Notes: a model not told the origin generated them from the sequence alone. A stretch of DNA of 64,000 bases from Sedimentitalea nanhaiensis DSM 24252 (GCF_000473225.1 NZ_KI421509.1:3428868-3492867); one strand, 5' to 3'. Shown: positions 1 through 9,180, counted from the first letter of the stretch. Numbers and translations are program-made.

Positions 1-105
1 CAAAGGGGTGGGTCCGCGCAACGGTGTCTCCGGGATCTGCTGGCACGCCCCGCGCCATGCGGATACAAGCGGCCCGGACAGACAACCGGACCGCAGGAGC
101 CAGAG

Positions 106-417
106 ATGAACCAGCCGGACGCCCAATCCCCCGCCGACTGTGCCGATATGGGGTCGGTGCGGGCGCAGATCGACCGGCTGGACGCAGACCTGGTGCAACT
201 GCTGGCGCAGCGTGCGGGCTATATCGACCGGGCAGCCGAGCTGAAGGCGGCCAATGGCTGGCCGGCGCGGATCCCGGAGCGGGTCGAGCAGGTGATCGCG
301 AACGCGCGCGCCGCGGCCGGGCAGGCGGGATTGGATCCGGCGCTGGCCGAGGCGCTGTGGCAGGTGCTGGTAGAGTGGTCGATCGTCCGTGAGGCGCGGA
401 CCATCCCCGAGAATTGA
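106..417 (+). CDS. Chorismate mutase (AroQ type)
   Basis: This 103-residue protein matches the compact all-helical AroQ chorismate mutases, which convert chorismate to prephenate in phenylalanine and tyrosine synthesis. The family signature is visible at residues 17-45: R-x-x-I-D-x-L-D-x-x-L-V-x-L-L-A-x-R, then a conserved K in the AELKAANG segment. The C-terminal helix with W84, V86 and W90 fits the third helix of the fold. AGGAG lies 7 bases before the ATG, which supports this start. folD follows 53 bases downstream on the same strand. The enzyme is monofunctional, with no prephenate dehydratase or dehydrogenase fusion. The alternative would be the related isochorismate-pyruvate lyase family; I cannot separate the two firmly by eye. 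Confidence 0.85.
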   Translation: MNQPDAQSPADCADMGSVRAQIDRLDADLVQLLAQRAGYIDRAAELKAANGWPARIPERVEQVIANARAAAGQAGLDPALAEALWQVLVEWSIVREARTIPEN

Positions 418-470
418 CAGATCCCGGGCGCGGTAACCCGCCCTGCGGCAAAGCGAAAGAGGAACAGGAC

Positions 471-1364
471 ATGACAGCGACGATCATCGACGGCAAGGCC
501 TTTGCGGCCAAGGTGCGGGGCCAGGTGGCCGAGCAGGTGGCGCGGTTGAAGGCGGATCACGGTCTCATCCCGGGGCTGGCGGTGGTGCTGGTGGGCGCGG
601 ACCCGGCCAGCGAGGTCTATGTGCGCTCAAAGGGCAAGATGACAGTCGAGGTCGGGATGAACAGCTTTGAGCACAAGCTTGCGGCCGACACCTCCGAGGC
701 AGATCTTCTGGCGTTGATCGATAAGTTGAACAATGACCCGCAAGTCAATGGTATCCTTGTTCAATTGCCTTTGCCGGATCATCTGAACGAAGACCTGGTG
801 ATCAATTCCATCGCGCCCCAAAAGGATGTGGACGGGTTCCACATCAGCAATGTGGGGCTGTTGGGAACGGGGCAGAAATCGATGGTGCCCTGCACGCCGC
901 TGGGCTGCCTGATGATGTTGCGCGCGCACCATGGATCCCTGTCGGGCCTGGACGCGGTGGTGATCGGGCGTTCCAATATCGTGGGCAAACCGATGGCGCA
1001 GCTGCTGCTGGGCGACAGCTGTACGGTGACCGTCGCGCACAGCCGCACCAGGGATCTGCCCGCCGTGGTGCGCCGCGCCGACATCGTGGTCGCCGCCGTG
1101 GGGCGCGCACAGATGGTTCCCGGCGACTGGATCAAACCTGGCGCCACGGTGATCGACGTGGGCATCAACCGGATCGAAAAGGACGGGGGCGGCACCCGGC
1201 TGGTCGGCGACGTCGACTATGACAGCTGCGCCGCCGTGGCCGGCGCCATCACCCCCGTCCCCGGCGGCGTAGGCCCCATGACCATCGCCTGCCTCCTCGC
1301 CAACACCCTCACCGCAACCTGCAGAGACAACAATATCCCAGAAACAACTGGCCTGACGGCTTAG
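471..1364 (+). CDS. folD: Bifunctional methylenetetrahydrofolate dehydrogenase/cyclohydrolase
   Basis: FolD interconverts 5,10-methylene-, methenyl- and 10-formyl-tetrahydrofolate in the cytosol for one-carbon metabolism. The 297-residue length is normal. Visible family motifs are the catalytic YVRSKGKM segment (Y and K), VQLPLPDHL, the DVDGFH substrate loop, the [13 protein letters not shown]-binding turn and the C-terminal [11 protein letters not shown] chose the ATG at 471, just after AAGAGGAACAG; the frame is open upstream but encodes nothing FolD-like. The stop overlaps the end of the converging thioesterase gene by 4 bases. Confidence 0.97.
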   Translation: MTATIIDGKAFAAKVRGQVAEQVARLKADHGLIPGLAVVLVGADPASEVYVRSKGKMTVEVGMNSFEHKLAADTSEADLLALIDKLNNDPQVNGILVQLPLPDHLNEDLVINSIAPQKDVDGFHISNVGLLGTGQKSMVPCTPLGCLMMLRAHHGSLSGLDAVVIGRSNIVGKPMAQLLLGDSCTVTVAHSRTRDLPAVVRRADIVVAAVGRAQMVPGDWIKPGATVIDVGINRIEKDGGGTRLVGDVDYDSCAAVAGAITPVPGGVGPMTIACLLANTLTATCRDNNIPETTGLTA

Positions 1365-1801
1365 GTGGTAGAGATTGCGACCGGCACCATCGTGCCCATC
1401 AATACCGCCACCAGGGTTTCGGTATCGCCGTCGACGGCATGAACTTCGGCGGAAACGATCATCAGGCGGCGGCCGGGCTTGATGACCCGCCCGGTGGCGC
1501 GCAGGAAGTCACCCTTTCCGGGGGCCAATAAATTAATTTTGATTTCAGCGGTCATGACCTCTTGATCCGCAGGCATCAAAGTCAGGGCTGAATAGCCCGC
1601 GGCAGAGTCGCCAAGTGCAAAGGTCAGCCCGGCATGGGCGAATCCGTGCTGCTGGCTGGTCGAGGGCTGCAAGGGGGCGGTAATCACAACCTGGCCTTGA
1701 GCGACCGACGCGACCCGGGCGCCAAATGTCGCCATCAGCCCCTGTTGGCTGAAACTTGCGCAGATCCGGCGGCTGACAGCGTGTGCATTGTTTTCAGACA
1801 T
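1361..1801 (-). CDS. PaaI-family hotdog thioesterase
   Basis: This 146-residue protein has the single hotdog-fold layout of PaaI/YdiI acyl-CoA thioesterases. The segment [23 protein letters not shown] (about residues 50-72) holds the HGxxxHAG-like helix start and the acidic residue (D65) of the helix used for catalysis. It is followed by the [11 protein letters not shown] strand and the [17 protein letters not shown] strand typical of the family. It probably hydrolyses a small or aromatic acyl-CoA, but the substrate cannot be read from the sequence. A short purine-rich AGGGAAA precedes the ATG. The gene converges on folD and is divergent from the LytTR gene, so it is likely monocistronic. Confidence 0.85.
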   Translation of the reverse strand: MSENNAHAVSRRICASFSQQGLMATFGARVASVAQGQVVITAPLQPSTSQQHGFAHAGLTFALGDSAAGYSALTLMPADQEVMTAEIKINLLAPGKGDFLRATGRVIKPGRRLMIVSAEVHAVDGDTETLVAVLMGTMVPVAISTT

Positions 1802-1909
1802 TTATTTCCCTATTCTTGGGTCCATAATTGCGCAAAGGGGTAAGGGATGCGCATTGGTCTCGCGATTGATGGCGTATACACTTTAAAGTAGATTGGACGC
1901 GGTGCAGAA

Positions 1910-1936
1910 ATGAAATTTTTGACAGCTTCCGAATGA
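1910..1936 (+). other. Possible 8-codon leader ORF overlapping the LytTR start
   Basis: A short frame begins with ATG at 1910 and encodes MKFLTASE. Its TGA at 1934-1936 overlaps the ATG of the LytTR gene at 1933. No convincing ribosome-binding site is seen directly ahead of the LytTR ATG, so translation of this leader could feed ribosomes to it. This is an arrangement seen in the sequence; function is inference. Confidence 0.25.
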
Positions 1937-2700
1937 TCAAGCCCATCAAAGAAAGTTATAAAGCGCTGCTCACGTGGCGCAACTTGGGCCTTCTGGGCCT
2001 GTGCGTCCTGATTGCGGCAATGATCGGCCCGTTTGGCACGTTCGAATCGCAGAGCTTTTTGAGGCGGCTGATCTATTGGGGGCTGGTGGGTATTTCTTCT
2101 GTTCTGATCGGACATGGGTGTCACGAGATCGCCCGCCATCTGGTTCCAAGGCACCGTCCGATTCTGACAGATCTGCTGATGAGTGCGTTGATGACAGTGA
2201 TTTTCACGCCGCTGCTTTGGGCCCTCACCAACGGGGTGCTGATCCATCCGACCGAGAATGGGCCGGTATTGGCGAGACTTTCCTACCATGTCGCGACAAT
2301 TACCATAGCGATTTGTGTGGCGCGCCGCATTTTGCCGGGTTTCGAAACCGTCGGATACTTTGGAACGTCGGTTCAGGAGCCGACAGCGCCGCCGCGGCTG
2401 ACCCGTCGGCTGTCTCCGGAGTTCCAGGGGCCGATCCTGCGGCTCGCCGTGCGAGACCACTTTGTCGATGTGGTCTCCGCCGCAGGGATCGAAACAATTC
2501 GTTCGCGGTTTGCGGACGCCATTGACGAGATGGATACCGTTGTTGGGCATTACACACACCGATCGCATTGGGTGGCGCGCGATGCAATCGTTGGCAGCGA
2601 GTGGAAGAAAGAAAAGATTTTTTTGCTCTTGACCAATGGCGATCTGGTGCCGGTCAGTCGCAAATATCGACCTGAGTTGGAAGAGGCCGGGTTGTTATGA
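1933..2700 (+). CDS. Membrane-anchored LytTR-domain transcriptional regulator
   Basis: The 255-residue protein has four hydrophobic segments in the first half (about residues 17-33, 44-62, 80-98 and 113-130). A C-terminal LytTR DNA-binding domain follows at about residues 155-252. The domain is recognised from LRLAVRDHFVDVVSAAG, the middle H-R-SHWVARDAI segment and the terminal LTNGDLVPVSRKYRPELEEAG, which match the beta strands and recognition loop of LytTR proteins. Such membrane-LytTR proteins are single-component regulators that often control their own or neighbouring genes. No partner kinase is nearby. It is divergent from the thioesterase gene across a 131-base gap. The target genes are unknown. 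Confidence 0.85.
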   Translation: MIKPIKESYKALLTWRNLGLLGLCVLIAAMIGPFGTFESQSFLRRLIYWGLVGISSVLIGHGCHEIARHLVPRHRPILTDLLMSALMTVIFTPLLWALTNGVLIHPTENGPVLARLSYHVATITIAICVARRILPGFETVGYFGTSVQEPTAPPRLTRRLSPEFQGPILRLAVRDHFVDVVSAAGIETIRSRFADAIDEMDTVVGHYTHRSHWVARDAIVGSEWKKEKIFLLLTNGDLVPVSRKYRPELEEAGLL

Positions 2701-2744
2701 TGACCGCGTGGAAATTGGCAGAGGTCATATCGTGTGCTTTAGCG

Positions 2745-3190
2745 GTCTGATCGTGGAAACGGGATGGCGTTAACGGTCGCACCCGTCAGCAGGGCCACAG
2801 CGTCCGGTTGCATCAGTTGATTCAGAACCGGGCCGTGGCTGTGCAATCCTGCGGTGTAGATGCCAAAGGCCGGAAGGATCGCCCTGTTACTACGATCCAT
2901 GGGAAAGGCGGGACGCGTGACTGTGCGTGCCGGGCTCGCAATTGCGATTTGGCAGGGTCGTGGCCGGATAGTTCGTCGCAGGCGGCGGGTTTGGCAATAT
3001 GCCGAAAGCATAGGGGCGGCTGCATCGGCTGATACGTCTGGACTTGCCCAGATGCAGATCGGTGACACACAACAACCGCTGCTCAGGCCACCCGAAGGCA
3101 AAACGACCAACTGTGCCATGTACAGGGAGAAGGGTATTCCGTTCATGTCCTGTTGCTTGCGCATCAAAACCGTTCAACCGAACCGTCAGG
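2745..3190 (-). pseudogene. Decayed ligase-associated metallophosphoesterase (pdeM-like)
   Basis: Read on the minus strand, the first frame encodes LTVRLNGFDAQA, then WPEQRLLCVTDLHLGKSRRISR. This is the N-terminal metal-binding part (D-x-H) of the PdeM-like phosphoesterase that accompanies the ligase-associated DNA-repair helicase. The match then breaks. A second frame carries the family's C-terminal part, FPMDRSNRAILPAFGIYTAGL then LNQLMQPDAVALLTG, up to about 2745. The middle, including the GDSFDD-type metal motif, is missing, and the frames do not join. The gene is therefore a remnant of about half the normal length. It directly follows the helicase remnant, as in intact loci. Confidence 0.75.
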
Positions 3191-3711
3191 GTAGCGGGCA
3201 CCAAGGGTGCCTTTGACGGAGCGTTGTAACGAAGGTTGGCGCGACCGATGCGTTGAACCAGCCGGTTACGTTCTTGAGCACCCTGATTCGGATCACAAGA
3301 TCCACGTCTCTCCAGTCGATGCCCAAATCCAGGCTTCCGGTGCAGACGATTGCGTACAACTCGCCGCGTACCATTGCCGTTTTGGCACGCTGGCGTTTCT
3401 TGCGTGTCGCCAGACCGGCTCTCGATCCGGATCGGCAGTCCAATTTCATTCACTGGGGGTAGGCAGGGTGCGTTCAGTGCCGGCAGCCAGGGCTGCTAGC
3501 GGGCTGATATACGGCAGGAACAAGCCATCTTGGGGGCTGTGGCCAGGTTCGCCAATATGGGCAGAAATCCGGTCATTGTCTTGCCCCCGCCCGTAGACGC
3601 GATCAGCAGGGTGGCGGACTGATCCGCCGCGGTCAGCATCTTTTGCCGGTGCGAATGAAGGTGCCAGCCGCAGATGGTAAACCAGTCCATGATAGGCGGG
3701 GGCAATTGCAT
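3186..3711 (-). pseudogene. Decayed ligase-associated DEAD/H helicase (Lhr-like)
   Basis: Pieces of a roughly 800-residue Lhr-type helicase can be read in order across three frames. They are: an N-terminal PPPIMDWFTICGW; the Walker A region LLIASTGGGKTMTGFLPIL (about 3540-3610); LFLPYISPLAALA in another frame; LPIRIESRSGDT in a third (about 3410-3450); then IVCTGSLDLGIDWRDVDLVI (about 3290-3350) and LVQRIGRANLRYNAPSKAPLVPA (about 3190-3260). The blocks between motif Ia and motif V and the whole C-terminal half are missing. At least three frameshifts and large deletions are needed, so this is clearly a pseudogene. It is directly followed by the pdeM remnant. Confidence 0.8.
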
Positions 3712-3782
3712 GCCCCTGAGATAGCGCGGTCAAGACATGTGGAAAGGCCTTGGCACTCCATGTGGGAATTTTGCGCGGCTCG

Positions 3783-5108
3783 CTAATTTACGATGGTCTC
3801 GTCTTTGACGAACATGTTGGCCCAAGCCCGGTCAATCAAGTCTGGTGACATCTGATAGGGAAGCCCTTCGAACTCGCAGATTGCGATCATCTGGTCGATC
3901 AGGAAAACCGGCTGGTAGTTGGCATATATGTTGCCGATGGTCGGATATTTGACCTTGAGCAGGTGCAGCAGAGCGGGTTCATTCAGCGGCATCCCCTTTT
4001 TTCGGGCAACCAGAGCAAAGATCTTGAGAAAGTTCTCCTGGCTTGGGCCGTCGATCTTGATTTTGAAAAAGATCCGGCGCAGTGCGGCCTGGTCGAAAAT
4101 CTCGTTCGGGTGGAAATTGGTCGAGAAAATGACCAACGTGTCAAAGGGTACCTCGAATTTCTCGCCCGATTGCAGCCCCAGAATGTCCTTGTTCTCTTCC
4201 AGTGGCACGATCCACCGGTTGATCAGAGCCTGCGGAGGTTCCTCTTGCCGACCGAGGTCGTCGACAATGAAGATCCCGCCGGTGGATTTTAACTGAAGCG
4301 GAGCCTGATAGGTGCGCGCCGTTGGATTGTAGACCAGATCCAACATTTTCAACGACAGTTCGCCACCGGTGACAACAGTTGGCCGTTCACAGCAGACATA
4401 GCGGGTATCGAACCGTTTTATGCGGCGCAACGCATTGGGATCGTCGCGAATTTCCTCGACGGCGGAATGTACGATCGGGTCATACACAGTGATCACCTGG
4501 CCGGAATATTCAATGGCACGAGGCACATAGACCTTGTCGCCAAGCGCATCCCGAATACCGTTGGAAATCGAGGATTTTCCATTTCCCGGTGGGCCGTACA
4601 TCAGGATCGAGCGGCCCGCGCTGACGGCCGGCCCAAGGTGATCCAGCAGGCTATCGGGCAGGACCAGATGTCCCATCGCACTGGTCAGTTGGTCCCGGCT
4701 GACCTGGATATTGCGAATTGACTGGCGTTTCACCTGTTCGCGGTAAACATCCAGCGGAACGGGCATGGCGCCGAAATATTCGGACTGCGCCAAGGCATCC
4801 AATGCGCGAGCCTTGCCAACATCGGTCAGCTGATACCCCATCTCGTTGCCGCTGTTGGCGTTCAGCGTGCCGGTTGCTTCGAGTAGGCGCTGATCGCGTG
4901 CGATGTCGACCAATTCCTGAGTCACCTGAATCGGCAAACAGATGGCTTGCGCAATTTCGGATACGGTGTCGGCGTTCTTGCGAAACATCGTCTTTAGCAG
5001 GATATCCCGCATCATCACCATCGGTAATTGCATCTCGGCCATGCCTCGGGGGGCCGGTGGAGCCATTACGGCGGTGGTGTGCATGTTCATAGAATTTGCC
5101 TGTGTCAA
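3783..5108 (-). CDS. AAA-type ATPase beside the Tad locus
   Basis: The 441-residue protein has a winged-helix-like N-terminal part (about residues 30-115) and a AAA ATPase core. Walker A is GPPGNGKS at residues 172-179, Walker B is IFIVDD at about 279-284, and a sensor-1-like STN sits in FSTNFHPNEIF. ALRRIFFKI follows as the likely arginine-finger segment. There is no signal peptide or membrane helix, so it is cytosolic. It is transcribed in the same direction as the Tad genes, 137 bases after the prepilin peptidase gene. The context suggests a role linked to pilus assembly or its control, but this is inference and I cannot name a function. Confidence 0.8.
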   Translation of the reverse strand: MTQANSMNMHTTAVMAPPAPRGMAEMQLPMVMMRDILLKTMFRKNADTVSEIAQAICLPIQVTQELVDIARDQRLLEATGTLNANSGNEMGYQLTDVGKARALDALAQSEYFGAMPVPLDVYREQVKRQSIRNIQVSRDQLTSAMGHLVLPDSLLDHLGPAVSAGRSILMYGPPGNGKSSISNGIRDALGDKVYVPRAIEYSGQVITVYDPIVHSAVEEIRDDPNALRRIKRFDTRYVCCERPTVVTGGELSLKMLDLVYNPTARTYQAPLQLKSTGGIFIVDDLGRQEEPPQALINRWIVPLEENKDILGLQSGEKFEVPFDTLVIFSTNFHPNEIFDQAALRRIFFKIKIDGPSQENFLKIFALVARKKGMPLNEPALLHLLKVKYPTIGNIYANYQPVFLIDQMIAICEFEGLPYQMSPDLIDRAWANMFVKDETIVN

Positions 5109-5245
5109 AGGTGGGTTCGGCTATCGAGCCTAGCTGGGAAATCGGGCATTCTTGCGGCGGAGGCACACGATTGCGATCATGGTCCCCGCGTTACGCGCGA
5201 ATCTGCGACATAGGGCTTGAGAATTGATGAATGTGATCCGGTTGC

Positions 5246-5740
5246 CTAGAGACCGAAGTTGGCCCCCAGAATCAGATAGATCGCCAAAGTGCCGCCCAGC
5301 GACAACCCCATCGGAAATTTCAGGCCTGCGTCCCAGCTTTTCCAGCCTGGCGCGATGCGGCGCAGTGGGCTGTGTTTTGCCAGCCGGTGTGAGAAAAAAG
5401 CGGCCATCAGGTTGGCGGCAAAGATCGCGATCAACAGGCGCAGATCGCCAACCGCGATGAAGGGGGCGGCGGCGGCGGCGAATTTGGCGTCGCCTGCACC
5501 GACAGCGCCAGCGGCATTCAGGATGATGCCGATTACCAGAACCGCACCCATCTGCACCAGACCCATGCCATAGGCGGTCAGTGGCAAAATAATCGGGCCA
5601 ACCAGAACGAAAACCGCTGCCAACAAGAGGACCGCCTGATTGGTGATGCGCATCTCGCGCAGGTCGGTAAAGGAGACGTAGAAACAGATCGGCAGGACAA
5701 ATGGCAGGAACCAGAATGCGGCCGATGCAGAAACCGACAT
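5246..5740 (-). CDS. A24-family prepilin peptidase (TadV/CpaA)
   Basis: This 164-residue integral membrane aspartyl protease should cleave the Flp prepilins encoded at the start of the locus. The two catalytic aspartates are visible: D26 in YVSFTDLREMRITN and D84 in the GAGDAKF (GxGD) motif. Several hydrophobic helices surround them. It lacks the large N-methyltransferase region of type IV pilus PilD enzymes, as expected for the short Tad type. The gene lies 5 bases after the TPR lipoprotein gene, so it is probably co-transcribed with it. Confidence 0.93.
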   Translation of the reverse strand: MSVSASAAFWFLPFVLPICFYVSFTDLREMRITNQAVLLLAAVFVLVGPIILPLTAYGMGLVQMGAVLVIGIILNAAGAVGAGDAKFAAAAAPFIAVGDLRLLIAIFAANLMAAFFSHRLAKHSPLRRIAPGWKSWDAGLKFPMGLSLGGTLAIYLILGANFGL

Positions 5741-5745
5741 CGCGG

Positions 5746-6594
5746 TCAGGAGCTTTCCAGCGCCCGCAGGGACCGGGCCGCTTCTTCGAAATGCTGTGGA
5801 TGGGTGTCGATTGCTTCGCGCAGCAGTCCTTCGCCCGTCTTGATATCGCCCTGCTTGATCGCTGTCAGCGCCATGGTGTGCAGCAGTTCTGCGCGCTCTA
5901 TCTGATCCATCGGGACCACCGGCAGGGAATAATTGCGCTGTGCGCCGCGGGCCAGGACCAGATTGTTCTTGGCGGTAAACAGGGATGGATCCTGGCGGAT
6001 GGCCTGGCCAAACAGGCGTTCCGCGCCGGAATAGTCGCCGCGGGTCAGTTTTGAATAGCCCCAGTTGTTCATCACGCCGGCCGGTTTGGTGGTCAATCCG
6101 ACGGCGGTTTCATAGAAACTGTCGGATTTTGTCCATTCCTTGTTTGCATCCGCGACCATTGCCTCGAGCCGGTAACGCTTGAAGGTTTCGTGGGTGGGGG
6201 GCACTTTGTCCAGGGTCTTTTCCGCTGCGGCCCAGTCGCCGTTGCGGATCTGGGCATCGGCAAGTTCAACCTTGTCGTCCGGGGTCGATCCGGTCATTCC
6301 GACCAGCTTGGTCCAGGCGGCGACGCCCTCGGGATTGCGTTTGGCTCGCACCAGAGACAGGGCCAGCCCACGCTGCAGGTCAAGCCGGTTCGGATTTTGT
6401 TGCAAGCTGCGCTTGAAATAGTCGACGGCCTCGTTCGGGTCGGCGACGGTTAGCATCACATCGTTCAGGTCGCTTTCGTCGACGACATTCACGTCCTGAA
6501 ATGCCCGCTCGACCGTTTCATCGCCCTTGTCAGCACAGGCGACCAGACCCAAGCCAGCCGCCAATACGACCGAAATCCGAAAAAGGTGGCGCAT
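5746..6594 (-). CDS. TPR-repeat lipoprotein of the Tad locus
   Basis: The 282-residue protein starts with a lipoprotein signal peptide (lipobox LVAC, cysteine at residue 20). It is then built mostly of tetratricopeptide-like helices, for example NEAVDYFKRSLQQNPNRLDLQRGLALSL and SGAERLFGQAIRQDPSLFTAKNNL. Tad loci carry such TPR lipoproteins (TadD and relatives), thought to assist assembly or localisation of the secretin at the outer membrane. It sits between a second TPR lipoprotein gene and the prepilin peptidase gene. Which of the two TPR genes corresponds to the classical tadD is not certain; this is the longer one. Confidence 0.85.
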   Translation of the reverse strand: MRHLFRISVVLAAGLGLVACADKGDETVERAFQDVNVVDESDLNDVMLTVADPNEAVDYFKRSLQQNPNRLDLQRGLALSLVRAKRNPEGVAAWTKLVGMTGSTPDDKVELADAQIRNGDWAAAEKTLDKVPPTHETFKRYRLEAMVADANKEWTKSDSFYETAVGLTTKPAGVMNNWGYSKLTRGDYSGAERLFGQAIRQDPSLFTAKNNLVLARGAQRNYSLPVVPMDQIERAELLHTMALTAIKQGDIKTGEGLLREAIDTHPQHFEEAARSLRALESS

Positions 6595-6622
6595 CCTGCG
6601 TCCTCTGCTGCTGTTGCCTCGA

Positions 6623-7213
6623 TCATGGTATCTTGCGGATCAGGTATTCGCTGCCACTCCGCCGCACCAATTTATAGTCTTCATTTTGTCCAGCAGTATT
6701 AGCAGAATTTTCGGTTTTTGCGAGGGCCAAGCGCAAATTGTCCCGGATTGAGTCACTTTGGCCATTGTCCAGGGCATAGGCCTTGCGAAAGATCTGTTGC
6801 GCTTCGCCCAGCTTGCCCTGTTCCATCAATACAACCCCGAGGTTGTTCCAGGCTTCGGGCCAGTCGGGCGCGTCCGCCACCGCGCGGCGCAGCTGTCGTT
6901 CGGACTGCCCCAGCCGCCCCAACCCCAGATTGGCAGTCCCCAACCCGGTGAGAACCTCGGGGGTCATGCCCTGGTCCAACGCGGCACGGGTAAAAGCATC
7001 CAGCGCCAGTTCATACTCGCCTGCAGACATCAGGCGATTGCCGACGTCGAGGCCGTCGATGGCCGTCTTTTTGTGATCTACACCAGGGGCATAGGGCCCT
7101 TGGGTCAGGTCCGCACCGGGGTCTGGCGCACAGCCAGCCATCGCCCCTGCAAGGGCGGTGGCCAGAATAACGTTGCGGGTCGTCGCGTGTGGCGTCGCTC
7201 GCGGTGATGCCAT
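6623..7213 (-). CDS. tadD: TadD-like TPR lipoprotein
   Basis: The 196-residue protein has a signal peptide ending in the lipobox AMAGC (cysteine near residue 28). Three or so tetratricopeptide repeats follow at about residues 55-165 (LTGLGTANLGLGRLGQSERQLRRAV, WNNLGVVLMEQGKLGEAQQIFRKA). This length and layout are those of TadD, the periplasm-facing lipoprotein needed for Flp pilus biogenesis. It follows tadC after a 4-base gap, and the second TPR gene follows it after 28 bases. This tight spacing supports one transcript from cpaF through the prepilin peptidase gene. Confidence 0.87.
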   Translation of the reverse strand: MASPRATPHATTRNVILATALAGAMAGCAPDPGADLTQGPYAPGVDHKKTAIDGLDVGNRLMSAGEYELALDAFTRAALDQGMTPEVLTGLGTANLGLGRLGQSERQLRRAVADAPDWPEAWNNLGVVLMEQGKLGEAQQIFRKAYALDNGQSDSIRDNLRLALAKTENSANTAGQNEDYKLVRRSGSEYLIRKIP

Positions 7214-7217
7214 GGGG

Positions 7218-8201
7218 TTATTTGCTCATGTTGCCCAAATTCGAGATGCCTTGTGCCGAAGGTCCGACGAGGATGATCAATAACGGCGGCACCGTCAGCC
7301 CCATTGTGGCAAGGGTCATTTTGGTTGGCAACTTGTTTGCGGCCTCTTCCGCCCGCATCACACGCTTGTCGCGCATCTCGCTGGCATAAACCCGCAATGC
7401 GTCTGCAATCGGAGTGCCGAAAGTCGAGGATTGGATCAGCACAGTCACAAACGACTGCACGTCCTGCACGCCGCACCGCACCCCCATATCGCGCAGGACC
7501 GCGCTCTTGTCCTTGCCCGCCTTCATCTCATAGGCCACAACCTCGAATTCCTCGGCCAGTTCGGGATAAGAGGCGCGCAATTCGGTCGCGACACGGACAA
7601 TGGCCTGATCCAGAGATTGCCCGGCTTCCACACAGACCAACATCATGTCCAGAGAGTCGGGAAACCCCTGTTCGATCGCCTCCTTGCGGGCGGCGACACG
7701 GCGGGTCACCCAGTATTTCGGGATCATATAGCCTGCGCCACCTGGGCCGAGAACGTACAACAGCAGCATCTTGTTGTCCAATTCCTGCCCCTGGGAATTC
7801 AGCATGGCAACATAAGCTGCGCCCGCAATCAGGCCCAGGATACCAAGCGCGAACTGGGCAAAATGATAGAACCGTACCGCATCCTTGGATTGATATCCGG
7901 CCTGACGCAGTTTCAGCTGAATCGCCGACAGCTCTTCTTCGTCCTTGGGCTCTAGGAAGGTTGCGAATTTCTGCAATTGTTCGTTGCGCCCGGTCTGGCG
8001 CAGGCGCTCCTTCTTGGAGTCCGCCCTGCCGTTCGCGGCGTTGGTACGCTGAAGCTTTTTCAGCGGATCTTCGCGTTGGTTCAACATGAACGGGATAGTC
8101 GCCAGCACCATGAACAGGCCCACGACGCCAAGTAACAGGATTGGGCCGAACGCGCCCAGCGAATCGGTAATCATGTCGTTGATCGGGGTCAGAAAATCCA
8201 T
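7218..8201 (-). CDS. tadC: Tad pilus inner-membrane platform protein TadC
   Basis: The 327-residue protein belongs to the type II secretion F family. The T2SSF core is seen at about residues 160-290: FPDSLDMMLVCVEAGQSLDQAIVRVATEL, then PIADALRVYASEMRDKRVMRAEEAANKLPTKMT. Hydrophobic helices lie near both termini and in the middle (about residues 110-160). TadC and TadB form the inner-membrane platform on which the CpaF ATPase acts. The gene lies 10 bases after tadB. Confidence 0.93.
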   Translation of the reverse strand: MDFLTPINDMITDSLGAFGPILLLGVVGLFMVLATIPFMLNQREDPLKKLQRTNAANGRADSKKERLRQTGRNEQLQKFATFLEPKDEEELSAIQLKLRQAGYQSKDAVRFYHFAQFALGILGLIAGAAYVAMLNSQGQELDNKMLLLYVLGPGGAGYMIPKYWVTRRVAARKEAIEQGFPDSLDMMLVCVEAGQSLDQAIVRVATELRASYPELAEEFEVVAYEMKAGKDKSAVLRDMGVRCGVQDVQSFVTVLIQSSTFGTPIADALRVYASEMRDKRVMRAEEAANKLPTKMTLATMGLTVPPLLIILVGPSAQGISNLGNMSK

Positions 8202-8211
8202 CGGCGTCTCC

Positions 8212-9180
8212 TCAGACTTTGATGTTGGTAAGAAACCGCATCACCACCAAATTCATGCCCAGCAGGATGCCGACGACAAAACAGGCCGGGATAAACCATG
8301 GATGATCCAACACTTCGTCATAGTAGTTCGGATCGTTCACGGTGATGATTAACAGGCAGACCAGCGGAAAGGCGGACAGGAACTTGCCCGACCATTTCGC
8401 CTCGGCGGTGATTGCGTTGACCTTGCGGAACAGGCGGAAACGGGCACGGATCACCTGGGCCAATCCGGCCAGGATTTCGGCCAGATTTCCGCCCGACTGC
8501 TGCTGGATGCTGACGGCAACAGAGAGAAAACGCATATCCTGCATATCCAGCCGTTCGGCCATGTCCTTGAGCGCCTCGCCAACGTCGCGGCCATAGGCGT
8601 TCTCATCGGCGATGATGCCGAATTCGGTGGCCAACGGGTCTTCGATCTCTTTGGATACAATCGAAATGGCGGAGGAAAACGGATGTCCGACCCGCAGGCT
8701 GCGCACCATCAGTTCGACGGCATCTGGCAGTTGTTCCTCGATCATTGCCATGCGTTTCTTGGCCTTTGAGTTGACCCAGAAATACACCCCGCCGATCCCG
8801 ATCCCGACCGAGGCCACAATACGCACCGGCAATTCGGTTACGGTTCCGATTGTCAGCCCGACAAAGGCCACCACCGACAAGCCTCCCATGATCAGGATCA
8901 ACTGCCGGGGGGTAAACGCGATCGCCGCCTTTTGCGCCTTTTCCCCCAGCAACGAATACAGCGGGATGGTGCGCGATTTCATGTGTTGCTGCATTTCCTT
9001 GCGCAGCTGTTCCAGAACCTGTTCGCGCCCGGTGCCCTTGTCCAGCATTTCCAGGCGGCGGTTTACTCTGCTGTTCAGGCTGATCGACTTGCCAAAGGCG
9101 ACAAGATAGATGCCCTCGACCAGAACCAGGACCCCGACAAAGATCAGGCCATAGATTATCGGTTCGGCACTCAGTTCCAT
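8212..9180 (-). CDS. tadB: Tad pilus inner-membrane platform protein TadB
   Basis: The 322-residue T2SSF-family protein begins with a hydrophobic helix at about residues 7-28. It has further helices near 95-135 and at the C-terminus. The conserved block is LPDAVELMVRSLRVGHPFSSAISIVSKE, followed by DMQDMRFLSVAVSIQQQSGGNLAEILAGLA. It works with TadC in the pilus platform. Its ATG overlaps the cpaF stop codon by one base (TGATG), so translation is probably coupled to that of the ATPase. Confidence 0.93.
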   Translation of the reverse strand: MELSAEPIIYGLIFVGVLVLVEGIYLVAFGKSISLNSRVNRRLEMLDKGTGREQVLEQLRKEMQQHMKSRTIPLYSLLGEKAQKAAIAFTPRQLILIMGGLSVVAFVGLTIGTVTELPVRIVASVGIGIGGVYFWVNSKAKKRMAMIEEQLPDAVELMVRSLRVGHPFSSAISIVSKEIEDPLATEFGIIADENAYGRDVGEALKDMAERLDMQDMRFLSVAVSIQQQSGGNLAEILAGLAQVIRARFRLFRKVNAITAEAKWSGKFLSAFPLVCLLIITVNDPNYYDEVLDHPWFIPACFVVGILLGMNLVVMRFLTNIKV

